Of a stretch of 64,000 bases of DNA, positions 39,984 through 50,309 are shown piece after piece. The notes beneath the pieces were generated by a model. It was not told the DNA's origin, made no database searches, and saw only the letters and a program-made list of their open reading frames with translations. Position numbers and translations under genes: made by a program. Source of the stretch: Setomelanomma holmii (lineage: Eukaryota; Ascomycota; Dothideomycetes; Pleosporales; Phaeosphaeriaceae); the NCBI GenBank assembly GCA_010015745.1, contig ML978158.1:558001-622000 (forward strand), given 5' to 3'. Within the stretch, counting starts at the first letter, position 1. Each line of letters begins with the position of its first letter.

Positions 39984-42106
39984 TCAGTAGTTGAAGACTC
40001 CGTCCACATTCGTATGGCTATTGACTTGATTGAGCATGGAGAAATCAAAGTTCAGGGCTCCTCCAATGAGTGTCTCAAAGTCCGGCGAATCTCCGGACGC
40101 CGTAAAATCCACTTCTGAAGATGGTGTTGCTGCCAGGAAATCCAGCTTAGGTCGGGTCGGTGTTGATCTCGAAACGGATGGTCGTCGAGCCGAATTTGTC
40201 AGCCAGCTGTAGTCGCACATCTGCCAGAGATCTTCTTCTGTGGTTGTGTCATCATAAGGTATCGGGCACAGCGAGTGCGAGAGCAGGCTTGTGGCAAGCG
40301 TTGGGGATGGTTCGAAATCTTTCATGACTCCGCTCTGGACAATGTTAGCGCGTTGATTCCACAGATGAAGCCCGTGAGCGGTCTATACATACGATTCGTC
40401 TATACGACTCCCACAGTACAGGCTCTTGGTCCAAGAATTGAGCACATGCATCGAAGTTCGCTTCTGCTGCCCATGTCTCGATACCATGTGAGTCCCGAGC
40501 ATGCAATCGATGAATAAGTCCAGCGAGTCCGGCAGCATATCCGTAGAAACTAGGATATTTTTTGCAATTGCGCTGCTGCAGAATGTGCAAGATCGTTGTT
40601 ATCTGGACAGCGTGTTCCTTGCTTTTCGCAATAGCGCTCCGGAGGAAGCTCACCGGGATCTTAACGTCCAAGGGCCTGAGCTGCTGGCGAACGAGGAAAG
40701 GGTGATGGAGTAGGCATTGGTTGACGTGATAGATAATGTGAGCATACGAGAAATGGCATGCCGCACGATCGTCTAGCACGCCTTCGAACACAAAGTCACG
40801 GTCTAGGATCTCCGCGAAATTTCCATCACACGCATCCGAGTATGATTCGAAGCTGGTCAGGATACCGTTGATGCGGGCAAAATTGCTTCGTGCGTCCCAC
40901 GGCGGCCGAGACTTGGTAGCGCTGTGACTGAAGGCCCATCTTATCACGTCTCCAAACGCAGAAACCATGAATATGGTCATTGCGAAATGGTCTGTACTTC
41001 TTAGGGGCGCCTTGTCTGGAACGTCGTGAATCTCAGCGAGGGTTGGCGCTTGCAGAATTGAGTCATCGATGGGCGAGGTATGGTTCAATGGTAAGCGGCT
41101 GGTGCAGTCACTGTCGAGCAAGGCGAATGGTCTATTTCTGCCACAAGAAGAAAGTCTGTCAAGGATGTAAACAGACCAGAATGTGTGGCGACGCTCTTCG
41201 GCTGTGTTCAAGGGCATCGAAGAGTCTGGCTCGATTCCAAGCTGTAGTGTTTGAGCGAATCGAGTCGACAGGCCGAACTTCACCCATGCGAGCTGATCTC
41301 GACCGGCTCGACAAGGTTAGCATTCACCATGGTGGGTACAAGGAGAAGTACGTACCGATGTAGTCGATGACTCCAAGCATGCTCGAAGCCTGCACGATAC
41401 CAATATTCATGCAGTGCGTATCTGAAAAGGCTTCCTGCACTATTTCGGACCACGCAAGTTTCGCAAAATAATCAGTGCACTCAGTCTGGCGCCCCTCAAA
41501 GCATGGCTCCTTGGAAAACCTGACAGCAGTGGCCACAAAAGCTAAGAGAAGGTAGGATGGAATGGCTGCGTTTTCTAGATTGCGCCGGAACGTTTTCTCG
41601 TGGAAAAGAGAGTACGGCTGCATATGACAGCATGAGAAGTAAACATCGGCCAGTGATTGTAAGGTCTTGGTGTTGAGAAGAGCCGTGAGATGACTGCTCA
41701 AAACCTTCTCATCTGCTGGTCTGTCCGATCCATGGTTTTGAGGCGAACTTGGAGACAGAGTACCTCCAAAAAGACTCGATATGGTTGCTCCATTCGCGCC
41801 ATTCGTGTCAAGGAGACTGAGTCGTGATTCCAGGAGCGCAACGCGCGTGGCCAGACCAGTATTTTGTTGCTGCAATATGCTGTCGTACGACGACCCTCCA
41901 AGACTGTAGCTGTCATTGTAGCGACATGTTTGTCCCAGTCGCGCGCAGAATGAGCATACTGGTCGTTCACCAGAGCAGCGCGTCTTCTTGCGCCTGGCAG
42001 TTGCGGTTACTCATATTTGACTCGATGAAAGCGGGCGCACTAACCTGCAATTTACGCATGCTTGCCGCACGCGCTTATTGCTATTGCTATCTCGTCGATC
42101 GGACAT
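39984..42106 (-). CDS. Zn2Cys6 transcription factor with Fungal_trans domain
   Basis: Four exons, 42106-42045, 41993-41356, 41306-40393 and 40334-39984, give 654 residues. The zinc cluster CVNCRRKKTRCSGERPVCSFC-x6-C is split by the first intron (GTTAGT donor), a common position. A Leu-rich linker (TRVALLESRLSLLD) follows, which is probably a dimerising coiled coil. The Fungal_trans (PF04082) region holds LADVYFSCCHMQPYSLFHEKTF and a later ERRHTFWSVYILDRLSS block. The Ser/Thr/Asp-rich C terminus may activate transcription. The gene is tail to tail with the acyl-CoA dehydrogenase (88 bp apart) and is a good candidate for the local regulator of the catabolic cluster, which is inference from position. 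Confidence 0.88.
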
Positions 42107-42778
42107 GTTCGAGGCTAGGGTGCATCATTGCAGGGTGAATGACGAACTTGATGAACTTACGAAGTGGTGATGGCAGATAGGCGAGCTCCAAGGGGCACTG
42201 GGACTGGGGTGCAGCTAAAGTCAGATGCGGGGAACGGTATGATCCGGCAGGGGCTCGGCTGGGAAGCAACAACTGTCGTCACTCCTTCCCACCTCCCAAA
42301 CTGCTCCGACAGGCTTAAAGCCACCAAAGCTGACCGGTCCCAGGCTTGCCAACATGTCAGTTCATGTGGTGAGCCCAAGATCACATACGGCTAGTTGTTG
42401 GATCTTGTTCCGACTGTACATATAATACACTTTGCCTAGATACAAGTCAGTGCAACCGCCGACCTTGGCTGTGTACATCTTACAATACATGTAGAAAGCC
42501 GACGCCTCCTCTCTGCAACCCGACGCTGCCCATCTGTTTCAACAAGCGGTTCCTACTTGTAGACACCGACGTAAATGACCTCGAAAGAAATGGCATAGTA
42601 AAATTGATACTGCGACCGGTCTACCTCAGTGCATCGATGCACTAGAGCCACGAGTTCGACACATCTGAAATGTGGGGTCAAGCTAGAAAGTTCGATTAGA
42701 AGAGTCCTTGCAACGCGTGCAACGTAATGTCCAAGAACACGGTAGAGCAAATCAAGCCAATGCAAACGCAAAGCACAT
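42107..42778. other. Intergenic, no gene seen
   Basis: Upstream of the transcription factor and downstream of the BTB gene. Short open frames only. Confidence 0.4.
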
Positions 42779-43770
42779 TTACACTTGACTCACTCTAGCC
42801 CTCTTTCTGGTGCTTCCAGGCACTACACTAGGACCGCCCCTTGCTGGCCCGTCGTCGCCGCCACCGCGCCTGCTCTTCTCTTTTTGGTCCAAGATCAATT
42901 GGAGCACATCATACGAGAATTGTGGGAACTCCAAGCACATGGCCCTGAATTCTGGTTCTGCATCGTGGCGCAAGCTGTATGACCGTGTAGCCCAGAATGC
43001 AGCGACAGGCTTGCGACTAGTGGTGTCTTCGGGTTGGACTCCTTGTAGACAAACCCTGCGTATGCGAGCTCGCCCTTGGCGGTCGAGGCTGTGCGGTGGA
43101 TCTTGCTGTGCGCAAGGGACTTAGGCTCTGGAAGCTGGAGACGATCAGCGAGAGTGTAGATGCGCGCGTGTACAAGGAGACCGAGACCCTCATTGTCGGT
43201 GGAAGATTGGCGGGGATCTTTCTCGAGAGGCGCATCGCGTGCGGACGAGGTCTTCTTCGGGAAGTACTCCCCGGTATAGAGGTATTCGACCACTGAGCCT
43301 ATCGCATCGACGTCGACATCAGTGAAGACCATCTGGCGAGGCTGTTGAAGTCAGCGACCAAGCTATACTTCAAGTTGGGCTTTCTGGGCATACTCCACCT
43401 GGCGCAAACTGCTCGACCTGCTTCGCGAATTCCGGCGACCTCAGCAGGACTGCCTCGTGGGCTGAGTATGTGGTTCGCTCTCCTGCGCTGCCAACGACGA
43501 CTTCAACGATGGGACTTTTCATCAAGCTGCAAGTCATCAGCCTCGCTCAATGCGCTGCACATTGCGACAGAGCCTCGCTAATGTCTGCACTAGAATTGCG
43601 AGCGTATGACGAACTGCTCACTCTGCAAAGAGCACCAGCTTTAGCACCTCTGGCTCCATCTCTGTGAGCCCAGTCTCCTCACCGGCGCCTTCACCACCTG
43701 CGCCGTCGCCCATTACTACATCGTCAATAGGAGTCTCCTCGATTGGAGTTTGTTGCTCAATATCCGCCAT
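42779..43770 (-). CDS. BTB/POZ-domain protein with an apparent frameshift
   Basis: Exons 43770-43622, 43526-43394 and 43341-42779. The BTB core runs from LMKSPIVEVVVGSAGERTTYSAHEAVLL through FVD-type strands to VDAIGSVVEYLYTGEYF; such proteins dimerise and often recruit targets to Cul3. The C-terminal half follows a pattern I associate with fungal BTB proteins (KPVAAFWATRSYSLRHDAEPEF, MCLEFPQFSYDVLQLI). To reach it the frame must shift at 43031-43033, in a CCC run where one base seems missing between ESNP and EDTTSRK. Without the shift the product ends early, with unrelated residues. Either a sequencing slip or a recent lesion is possible; no intron fits. Tail residues are Gly- and Arg-rich. 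Confidence 0.72.
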
Positions 43771-44268
43771 AGCAAAGGTCTTTGTTTTGTACAACGAAGG
43801 TGGCCGAAGGAGTGGTGCTATTGCGCTCAGTTGCAGCTGCGAAAAGTGGTAAGCGAGATGCGCAATTGCGTGTGGCAGCACATAAGCAGCAACTGGAATC
43901 GAAATGAGATGGCTGGTGAACGCACATGGCAGCTCCGAGCTTCAAGCTGGGGTGCGCTAGCGACGCAGGTACGAACATTTGGCGTGGCTGTCCGTCACAC
44001 ACGAGATGGAACCACCTCAATCTCACTTCACGTCGACTTCACAAAACGTTTTGTTTACCGCCTTGCTTGGAAAAAGGACATGATAGCTTGTATTAACTCG
44101 CTAGTCTACGACATGTAATAATGTACGTGGTTGTCTCCAGTGGTATATCCAACGCCGAGTTTGTATGCAGATCGTGATCGGTGCCTGTTTCTACACGGCA
44201 AAGGCGTAGTTCGGTATCTACATCCAAAACAATATACAAGAAAGAATCTAAAAGCGAAAGGTGGCGTT
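43771..44268. other. Intergenic, BTB gene to PAP2 gene
   Basis: Same-strand spacer of 0.5 kb. It contains the BTB promoter and the 3' flank of the PAP2 gene. No gene was seen. Confidence 0.4.
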
Positions 44269-45592
44269 TTACAACCTTCCACCTTTTTCGTGGAAGCGAT
44301 CGCCAGTCGTGGGTATCGGCTTGTTGGCGCGAATGACATACAGGAAGAGATCCTCAAGCGGAACGAAGACGTAGAACACCTTGTTGCAAAGAAAGGAAAG
44401 TAGGACGAAGCAGGTCGCGACCATGGCGTCCATGAAGTAGTGGTTGGCTGTCGCAACAATGGTGACTAGAATGAAGGTCGGGTATCCAAGGCCAACGAAA
44501 AGATAAAAAAGCTTCCAGAAAACGTTCTTGCGTACTTCGCCCCTTTCGAGAGTGCGGCGGAAAATGCCTGAGTGGTAGATCATGGTCATGCCAATGCAGA
44601 AAGAGTATCCGAAGTGCATCGAAGGCATGGCAGCAAGTTGGTTGACAAATTTGCCGCTCATCCAGACACTTTGTGCGTCGTCGTGGCGAACAGTGTCGAG
44701 GAAGCCATACTCTTTCGGCAGAAGACGTGGTGGCATGCAGGGATACACGACAAAAGTGAGGAAGGCGCAGAAATTCGTGAGAGTCATGGTGCGGCGTGCG
44801 ATCGAGAATGTGTCGAAAGATGGAGCGACATAGTAGTACCAGCAAATGAAGCTGTCGTTGTCAGTCACATTGGCCCATGCGAAGTGGTGATGTACTCACC
44901 CAACAGTGCCGGGAATATGTATCAGCGCATAGCACTTGTTCAAGACGGTGAGCGCATCCTGATGACCATGCATAAACCATTGCTGAACATTCCTTTCCCG
45001 GATCGGGAACAGGAACTTCAGCATGCCGTACTCTTCCGCTTCCAGCACAGATATACCATGCTCTTGCGCTACGTCCCATATCCCGCGACCAGCGAAAAGC
45101 TTGCTGGAGAGAACTGAAGTCATGCGGTAAAAAGCATAGTTGATGATCCAGTACAACATCTCGATCAAAAAGGGGAATCGCTGTAATATCCGACTATGTA
45201 TGTTGTTGCGGAAGCGTGATGTGTTTGGCGTCGTGACCTTACAGCAGCCCAGGTCGCGCACCTTAGGTGGGTTCTTAACCGTTGACACATCCTCGAGCTC
45301 GCTGTCGCTGTCTGAGGGGTATGAAAGGAGGCGGTCCGTGGAGTTCTCTGAGTCAACATCGAGGTAGCCTGGTCGCGGAGCCGAGCGGTCGAGTACTCTA
45401 TACTCTCGTTTTCGTGTGAGGAACATAGCACCGAATAAAATGGTTGCTACCATCTAGTGGTAGCTGTCAGTGACACAGTCCTTCGCGCCTGAGTGCTTTA
45501 TAGCTACATACCACTGGTTCGCACCATCCCGGCAACTTCCAGGCTGGTTTGCTGTTCCATTGCCCATCGTCTGGAACTGTGAAGTTTGGCAT
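44269..45592 (-). CDS. PAP2-type membrane phosphatase/transferase (inositolphosphotransferase-like)
   Basis: Three exons, 45592-45512, 45453-44900 and 44851-44269, with GTATGT and GTGAGT donors, give 405 residues. A soluble acidic loop lies near residues 45-90, and several hydrophobic spans follow. The catalytic pair of the PAP2 superfamily is seen in AAMPSMHFGYSF and ATANHYFMDAM, the spacing found in the PAP2_3/Aur1-like group (PF14378), which includes inositolphosphorylceramide synthase. The protein differs clearly from Aur1 itself, so it is probably one of the uncharacterised fungal integral membrane members. The short exon 1 was chosen because it restores a Met and frame. Confidence 0.8.
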
Positions 45593-48500
45593 AATGTGTC
45601 GCCTGCCCCAAGAAATGTTGGCGAGAGGAGTACAACAGTGCCGGAATCAATTAAGATAATTCCAGATCAACAGCAGATCATTGGCTAGGCCTCGCTGACC
45701 TGATTCGTGGCGGTGACGAATGCCTTTTGAGGGTTGACGTGTATCCCAAGGCTATTTTGCTACTGACCGCGGTATTGTATATCGAGGCGCGAACAGCGTC
45801 GGCGTGGGACGTTAAGATGTATGTACTTAGAAGAAGTAGAAAAGGAGCGTGTAACCACCCGAGTCCAAGTAGAAGTGAGCGACTGCCGTGGAGGACCGGA
45901 TGATGGCAGGGTTGACGAAAGGGAGGCCTTCTCGCCTTGGCAGAAGGGTGCTTGCGTATGGTCTACGCGTGATCCACTTTTCTTCTCGATGCTAAGGGAA
46001 GCCGGCGGCTTATGGCGCCGAAGCTTAAAACAGTGCCTCTCTGCTCTCGAAACCAAGAATCGATGCACTCTCTCGTCCAATGTGTATCGCTTCCATGTAA
46101 ACTAGCTCCAGACCATGCCTGCGTGCTCACTTGCCTTTGTTGATGGTCTGCTGCCTTCTGCATAGCTTGCCGCGCTACCATCGACTGCTGGAACAAGGAG
46201 AATAGATGACGTGCGCCAAGCCGCTGATATTGCAGGCCTGATCATGTTGCGAGGACGAGTCGTAATGTAATTTCCTATCCTGGACGCTGGTAGCGGAATC
46301 GGGTAACAATCATCCCCGAATATTCGACTTTGGTCCTCGGAGCCTTGGCGATGTCGCGTGTCCGTCGTCGAAGGCTTCATAGTCTTCAGAGTGCTGCGTT
46401 GTTTCGCGTTGTCGCTCATTATCGTTGCTGTTGTTGTTGTTGTTGTTGCTGCTGCTTCATGCTTCTTGTTGCAAGCTTTAGGGACGTCAGGAGCTGTCGC
46501 GTGCTGCCTTGGCACCATCCGCCCTGAATTTCTCCACAGCCGGACGCCGGCTCTTTCATCCCACACAAGTTCTTGTTGGATCAAAGTTCTTGCGCTGCAG
46601 CGAGTTAGCGAATGCGATCGAAAAGCATCGAGGCCTTTCGCAGCGCAATGCCAATTTTGCACAATCTATATTTACCACCACAGAAATGCCTTGTGGGTTG
46701 CAATGTTTCAGCCCTAGGTCAATACGAGTGATGCCTGAGGGATACGGCCATTCTAGCTCAGCTGGCTTGCGATGACGTCGGCGCACTCACGACGACCACC
46801 ATCGCACAAATTTGCACACTCTACCCAGGAACGAGTCAGAAGAAATCCCAACTTCTTCAATGGTTGTCAGTCATGACCGGTCCTCCCTACAACTACGCAC
46901 GTACTGTTTGGTTTCTTCATCTGTGGTGACTTCGGCGGGAGCATTCGCGACAGATCATATCATAGTCGGCGAGCATTCCACGTGAGCCGCTGTCCAAAAT
47001 AGTATTCACTGTCTGGGGGAGAAATGTAGGACTATCAGATCTGCTCCCATGCTACAGCCGGATATTTACAGTAACACGATCAAGTATGATACGATGCCAC
47101 GGAGAAACACGTTTTTGTGGCGTCCAGCCTCAACTTCATGTTACAGGTCTGGTGTTCGCCAAGCGTCGCACAATACGACCTGTACTGCGCCTGAATGTGC
47201 GGAGAATCAGGCCGGCGAGCTGGCCGGTGAGCAGCCTCAAACTCTCAACGCCAAAGGGTACCAAGTCGTCTCGCAAAGCCAACCTCATTTGCCCAGCATC
47301 CTCCGACCCACTGGTATGGACCAGGCATCAAGCTCCCAACGTGTTGGGTCAAAGTGACACCTGCACCAACGAGCCGCATACCGGGGTGTATGCTAGGATT
47401 AGCAACTTCCGCCGTTGCTATGCGATGTTGAACCCGAATGAGCAACAAAAGCGAGAACAGCGTCGAACCTCTACGACTAGAACCTCGCCAAAAGTTGGCG
47501 GCCCCAGGACTAGCATACTTACCTTGCAAAATGTATCGGCGAACAACGAGTGTCACAACGCGACCATGATGAGATCTTCGTGATATCATCCAGTCGTTAT
47601 CAATATATCACAGTATCAGGGCTATACTCACAATAATGCAAGCATCAAGATTCTTGCATCGGAATCTGCTGGCGACCACCACCGTCGAGACAGTTCAGCC
47701 TCTCGCAATGCTCGGGTACTGCACCCAATGTCTCGCTTATCGCGCTTCAAAAGTTGGTCAAGACCAACAAAGCACATGCTAAAAGTCTCATTGGACTTCC
47801 ATGGTCGGGCACTCGGGCAATCCGCGGCAATGCGAGCGTGGCGTTCTGTATCGCAGATCTACGCCTAACGTTATGTGTAACGAGCCGTAGCTTGTTTGGC
47901 CCGTCCCAGGAGAAAATGAGGCTCTCGAGATTCAAAATAGAAGAAGGGCAGCGGGGTCGAAATGTGATGGAACAACCCGAGACATTGCGATTTCTGATCA
48001 GCGCCTAGCATTAACGCGAAGTACGTACCTGAGGTACTCATGTGGAAAGACAGTTGTATATGAGCGACTTCATTCTCCATGAGAGACATCAGTTCCTTAA
48101 ATAGACTCCATCGGTCGGGATTTCGAGCAGGCAACAACAACCACGATCTATCAGCTTCCACCAAGGTCGGAACAATATTCCATTCTCCCACGTACTCGCA
48201 ACAAGCTCAAAAGCCAGTAATCTTTGCGACTGAAGCAACAACCCCCACACACCTTGGAGACGACCTCACGAGGCGTCTTCACCACAATCGACAAGACGTA
48301 TCCTATATACTTCCTCCCGCTGGTAAACAACCCTGGTATGCAAAGTGCCCATGGAACTTTTACTGACTTCGTTCACCAATCATTAGCATCCCTTCTCCGT
48401 TGCCATCAACCTCCATAACCAGCGTAAGTCGAATTTTCAGTATCCGGCAGTCCATTCAATGGCAGCAACGATGCCTAGCAAGAAGGTAAGCTGTGCGTCT

Positions 48501-48977
48501 CTCCTTGCATCTCCAATCTGGACGTAAACATGTTCGTGGCATGATCCCACTGGTCATCTCTTCACATTTATAGAATTGCTCCCTGTCATGGCAATCCTCG
48601 ACGCTGAGGAGCAACTCGTCCACGGCTTCAGCAAGACTTCTGCAACCACTCTCGCCAAGATCGGAGACACGCCATTTGCAAAAACCAACCAATTCTGTGG
48701 TCCTGCCTGCCCAGGCAGTCCGCTCCCTGCGCGATACCCATACCGTATACCCAGCGACGAAACATGGACACGCTAAATCCAGATCTCTCCCACCCTCCAC
48801 CCACGAACATCATCCGGCGCGGTTCAGCACGACTCTCAGATCGACTTTGGGCTATCCCACCTGATCAGCCTCACCGGCGAAACTCTCCTTTCGCAGAAGT
48901 TGCCTTCTTGGCGCTAGTCAAGACCTTTAGAACACCAACCAAAGTCTCCAAAATGTACGCTAACAACCAAGAAATAG
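45593..48977. other. Gene-poor stretch of 3.4 kb
   Basis: No coding region could be supported. A 186-codon frame on the minus strand (46662-46102) is built around a GTT microsatellite (46424-46456) and has no domain. A 106-codon minus frame (48191-47871) has fairly protein-like composition, but no start context or splice sites that I can defend. The missing 5' exon of the GFA gene must lie near the right end. No transposon termini were seen. Confidence 0.4.
46424..46456. repeat. (GTT/GCT)n microsatellite
   Basis: Imperfect trinucleotide run of about 11 units, GTT in the centre and GCT at the edges. Confidence 0.85.
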
Positions 48978-49909
48978 TACCAAGCATCATGCCACTGCCA
49001 GTTGGTCCGATACACCGTCACTCTGTCGCCCGCGCTCGACGATCTCGACGCCTGGGTTGTGGAGTGCAATTGCAGCATATGCGCGCGCAATGGGTACTTG
49101 AATGTGTATGTGCAGAATGAGTGTATTGAGTTTGAAAGTGTGGGGTTGGAGAGCGATGTTGTTGAGGTATGTCATCTTCTCGCATTGCGCGATATTCGTT
49201 GGGCCCTGGAAAGAGAGACACTGGATAAGATCGGCATTTGAAAGCTTACATGTGCTGTAGAAGTACTCTTTCGGCAAACATCGTGTACAGCACTACTTCT
49301 GCTCGCGGTGTGGAAGCAGTTTGATGGCCGAGAGTATCGAGCCAGGATTCTACGAGGGCGTGAAGGCTTTGAATGTAAGTCTACAACTCTGTCTTACCTC
49401 GCGGGTTCTGGAATCATTTCTCGCCTGCGTGCTTCGTTCGTGCTTCGAATCGCTATGTTTCCTTTTGTGTACATCTTACATCGCGTCTTACTTCGACGTC
49501 TGGCTGTGTGAGTGGCCCCGACGAGTGCGCACTTGCACATGTACTCGTTTGCTGCCATCTTCACCTCGCTACTATCCCGTCATCTCCGCCTGTCATCTTC
49601 ACCTAGGTGTCTTCGCATCTCTTCACCACGCCTTTAGTATATTCCTACCCCGCCTTGACTACACCTTCACACCTTCACTACACCTTCATACGCCTTCGCC
49701 CTGTCTTCACTCCGCCTTCGCCCCGAGGGTCTTCACCCCAACTTCACATGCTTGCACAGTCTCTATGTACAACTCCGAGCCTCGACCTTGACGCACGCCA
49801 CCAGGCGCTCGCAAGACCAAAGCTAACACGCTCAACACAGGTCCGCATGTTCCACGACGTCGACACACGCACGTTACAGCGCCGCCAGGTTGACGGGAAG
49901 TCGCTTTGA
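48978..49909 (+). CDS. GFA/CENP-V-domain zinc protein, 5' end unresolved
   Basis: Exons 48978-49166, 49261-49374 and 49841-49909 join in phase 0. Together they show the GFA fold (glutathione-dependent formaldehyde-activating/CENP-V, PF04828): ASCHCQLVRYTV, then VECNCSICARNGYLNVYV, then HYFCSRCGSSLMAESIEPGFYEGVKALN, and the usual ending with an Asp-Val-Asp turn and DGKSL. The Cys pairs bind two zinc ions. Members are mostly of unknown function despite the name. Exon 48978 begins after an acceptor preceded by a CTAAC branch point; the exon with the start codon was not found with confidence. The last intron is 466 bp, about ten times the usual size here. Confidence 0.75.
49621..49752 (+). repeat. 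Pyrimidine-rich CTTCAC/CGCCTT degenerate repeats in an intron
   Basis: Irregular tandem copies of CTTCAC- and CGCCTTCG-like words, inside the long intron of the GFA gene, strongly strand-biased to C and T. Confidence 0.65.
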
Positions 49910-50309
49910 CGCAACGTCATCTTCGCGGGGTCTTTTGGAAGACTGCACCGAAGGAGGACCCAAGCGCTGCAGGATTCGCGTCGACGTGAAATGCTATCAA
50001 CCCTTCCGCTCTAGAGGTAAGATCGACATATGGAATTTGTATGAGCACGGAGAAGGAGGAAATAGTCACTCGCTACACTACCCGCCACACGCGCATGTGC
50101 ACAGGTTTGTTAGATTTGGTTCAATATACCTTTGCATTTCCATGTACATCCTATCCCATCCTGTTCCATCGCCAGCCTATTCCAAGCCAAAGTCCATATA
50201 TACGCCTTCCTATTGCTCATGCCCTGTCTTTACACTCCTCATTCCCCATGTCCCCTCATCAATGCCCAGATCTGATCGAATACTGAAAGCTCCACTCTGC
50301 TCTTGCAAC
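49910..50309. other. Convergent intergenic region, GFA gene to BRO1
   Basis: Both genes end here. C/T-rich sequence with no gene seen. Confidence 0.45.

Noticed and set aside
46102..46662. 186-codon minus-strand frame
   Set aside because: Its core is the translated GTT microsatellite (Thr run), with no domain and no supporting splice or start context.
46745..46765. tRNA-like A box (TAGCTCAGCTGG)
   Set aside because: No B box (GGTTCGA-x2-CC) follows at a suitable distance and no cloverleaf can be folded.
45593..48977. Possible transposon or AT-rich block in the gene-poor stretch
   Set aside because: No terminal repeats, transposase-like or reverse-transcriptase-like sequence, and base composition does not change clearly by eye.
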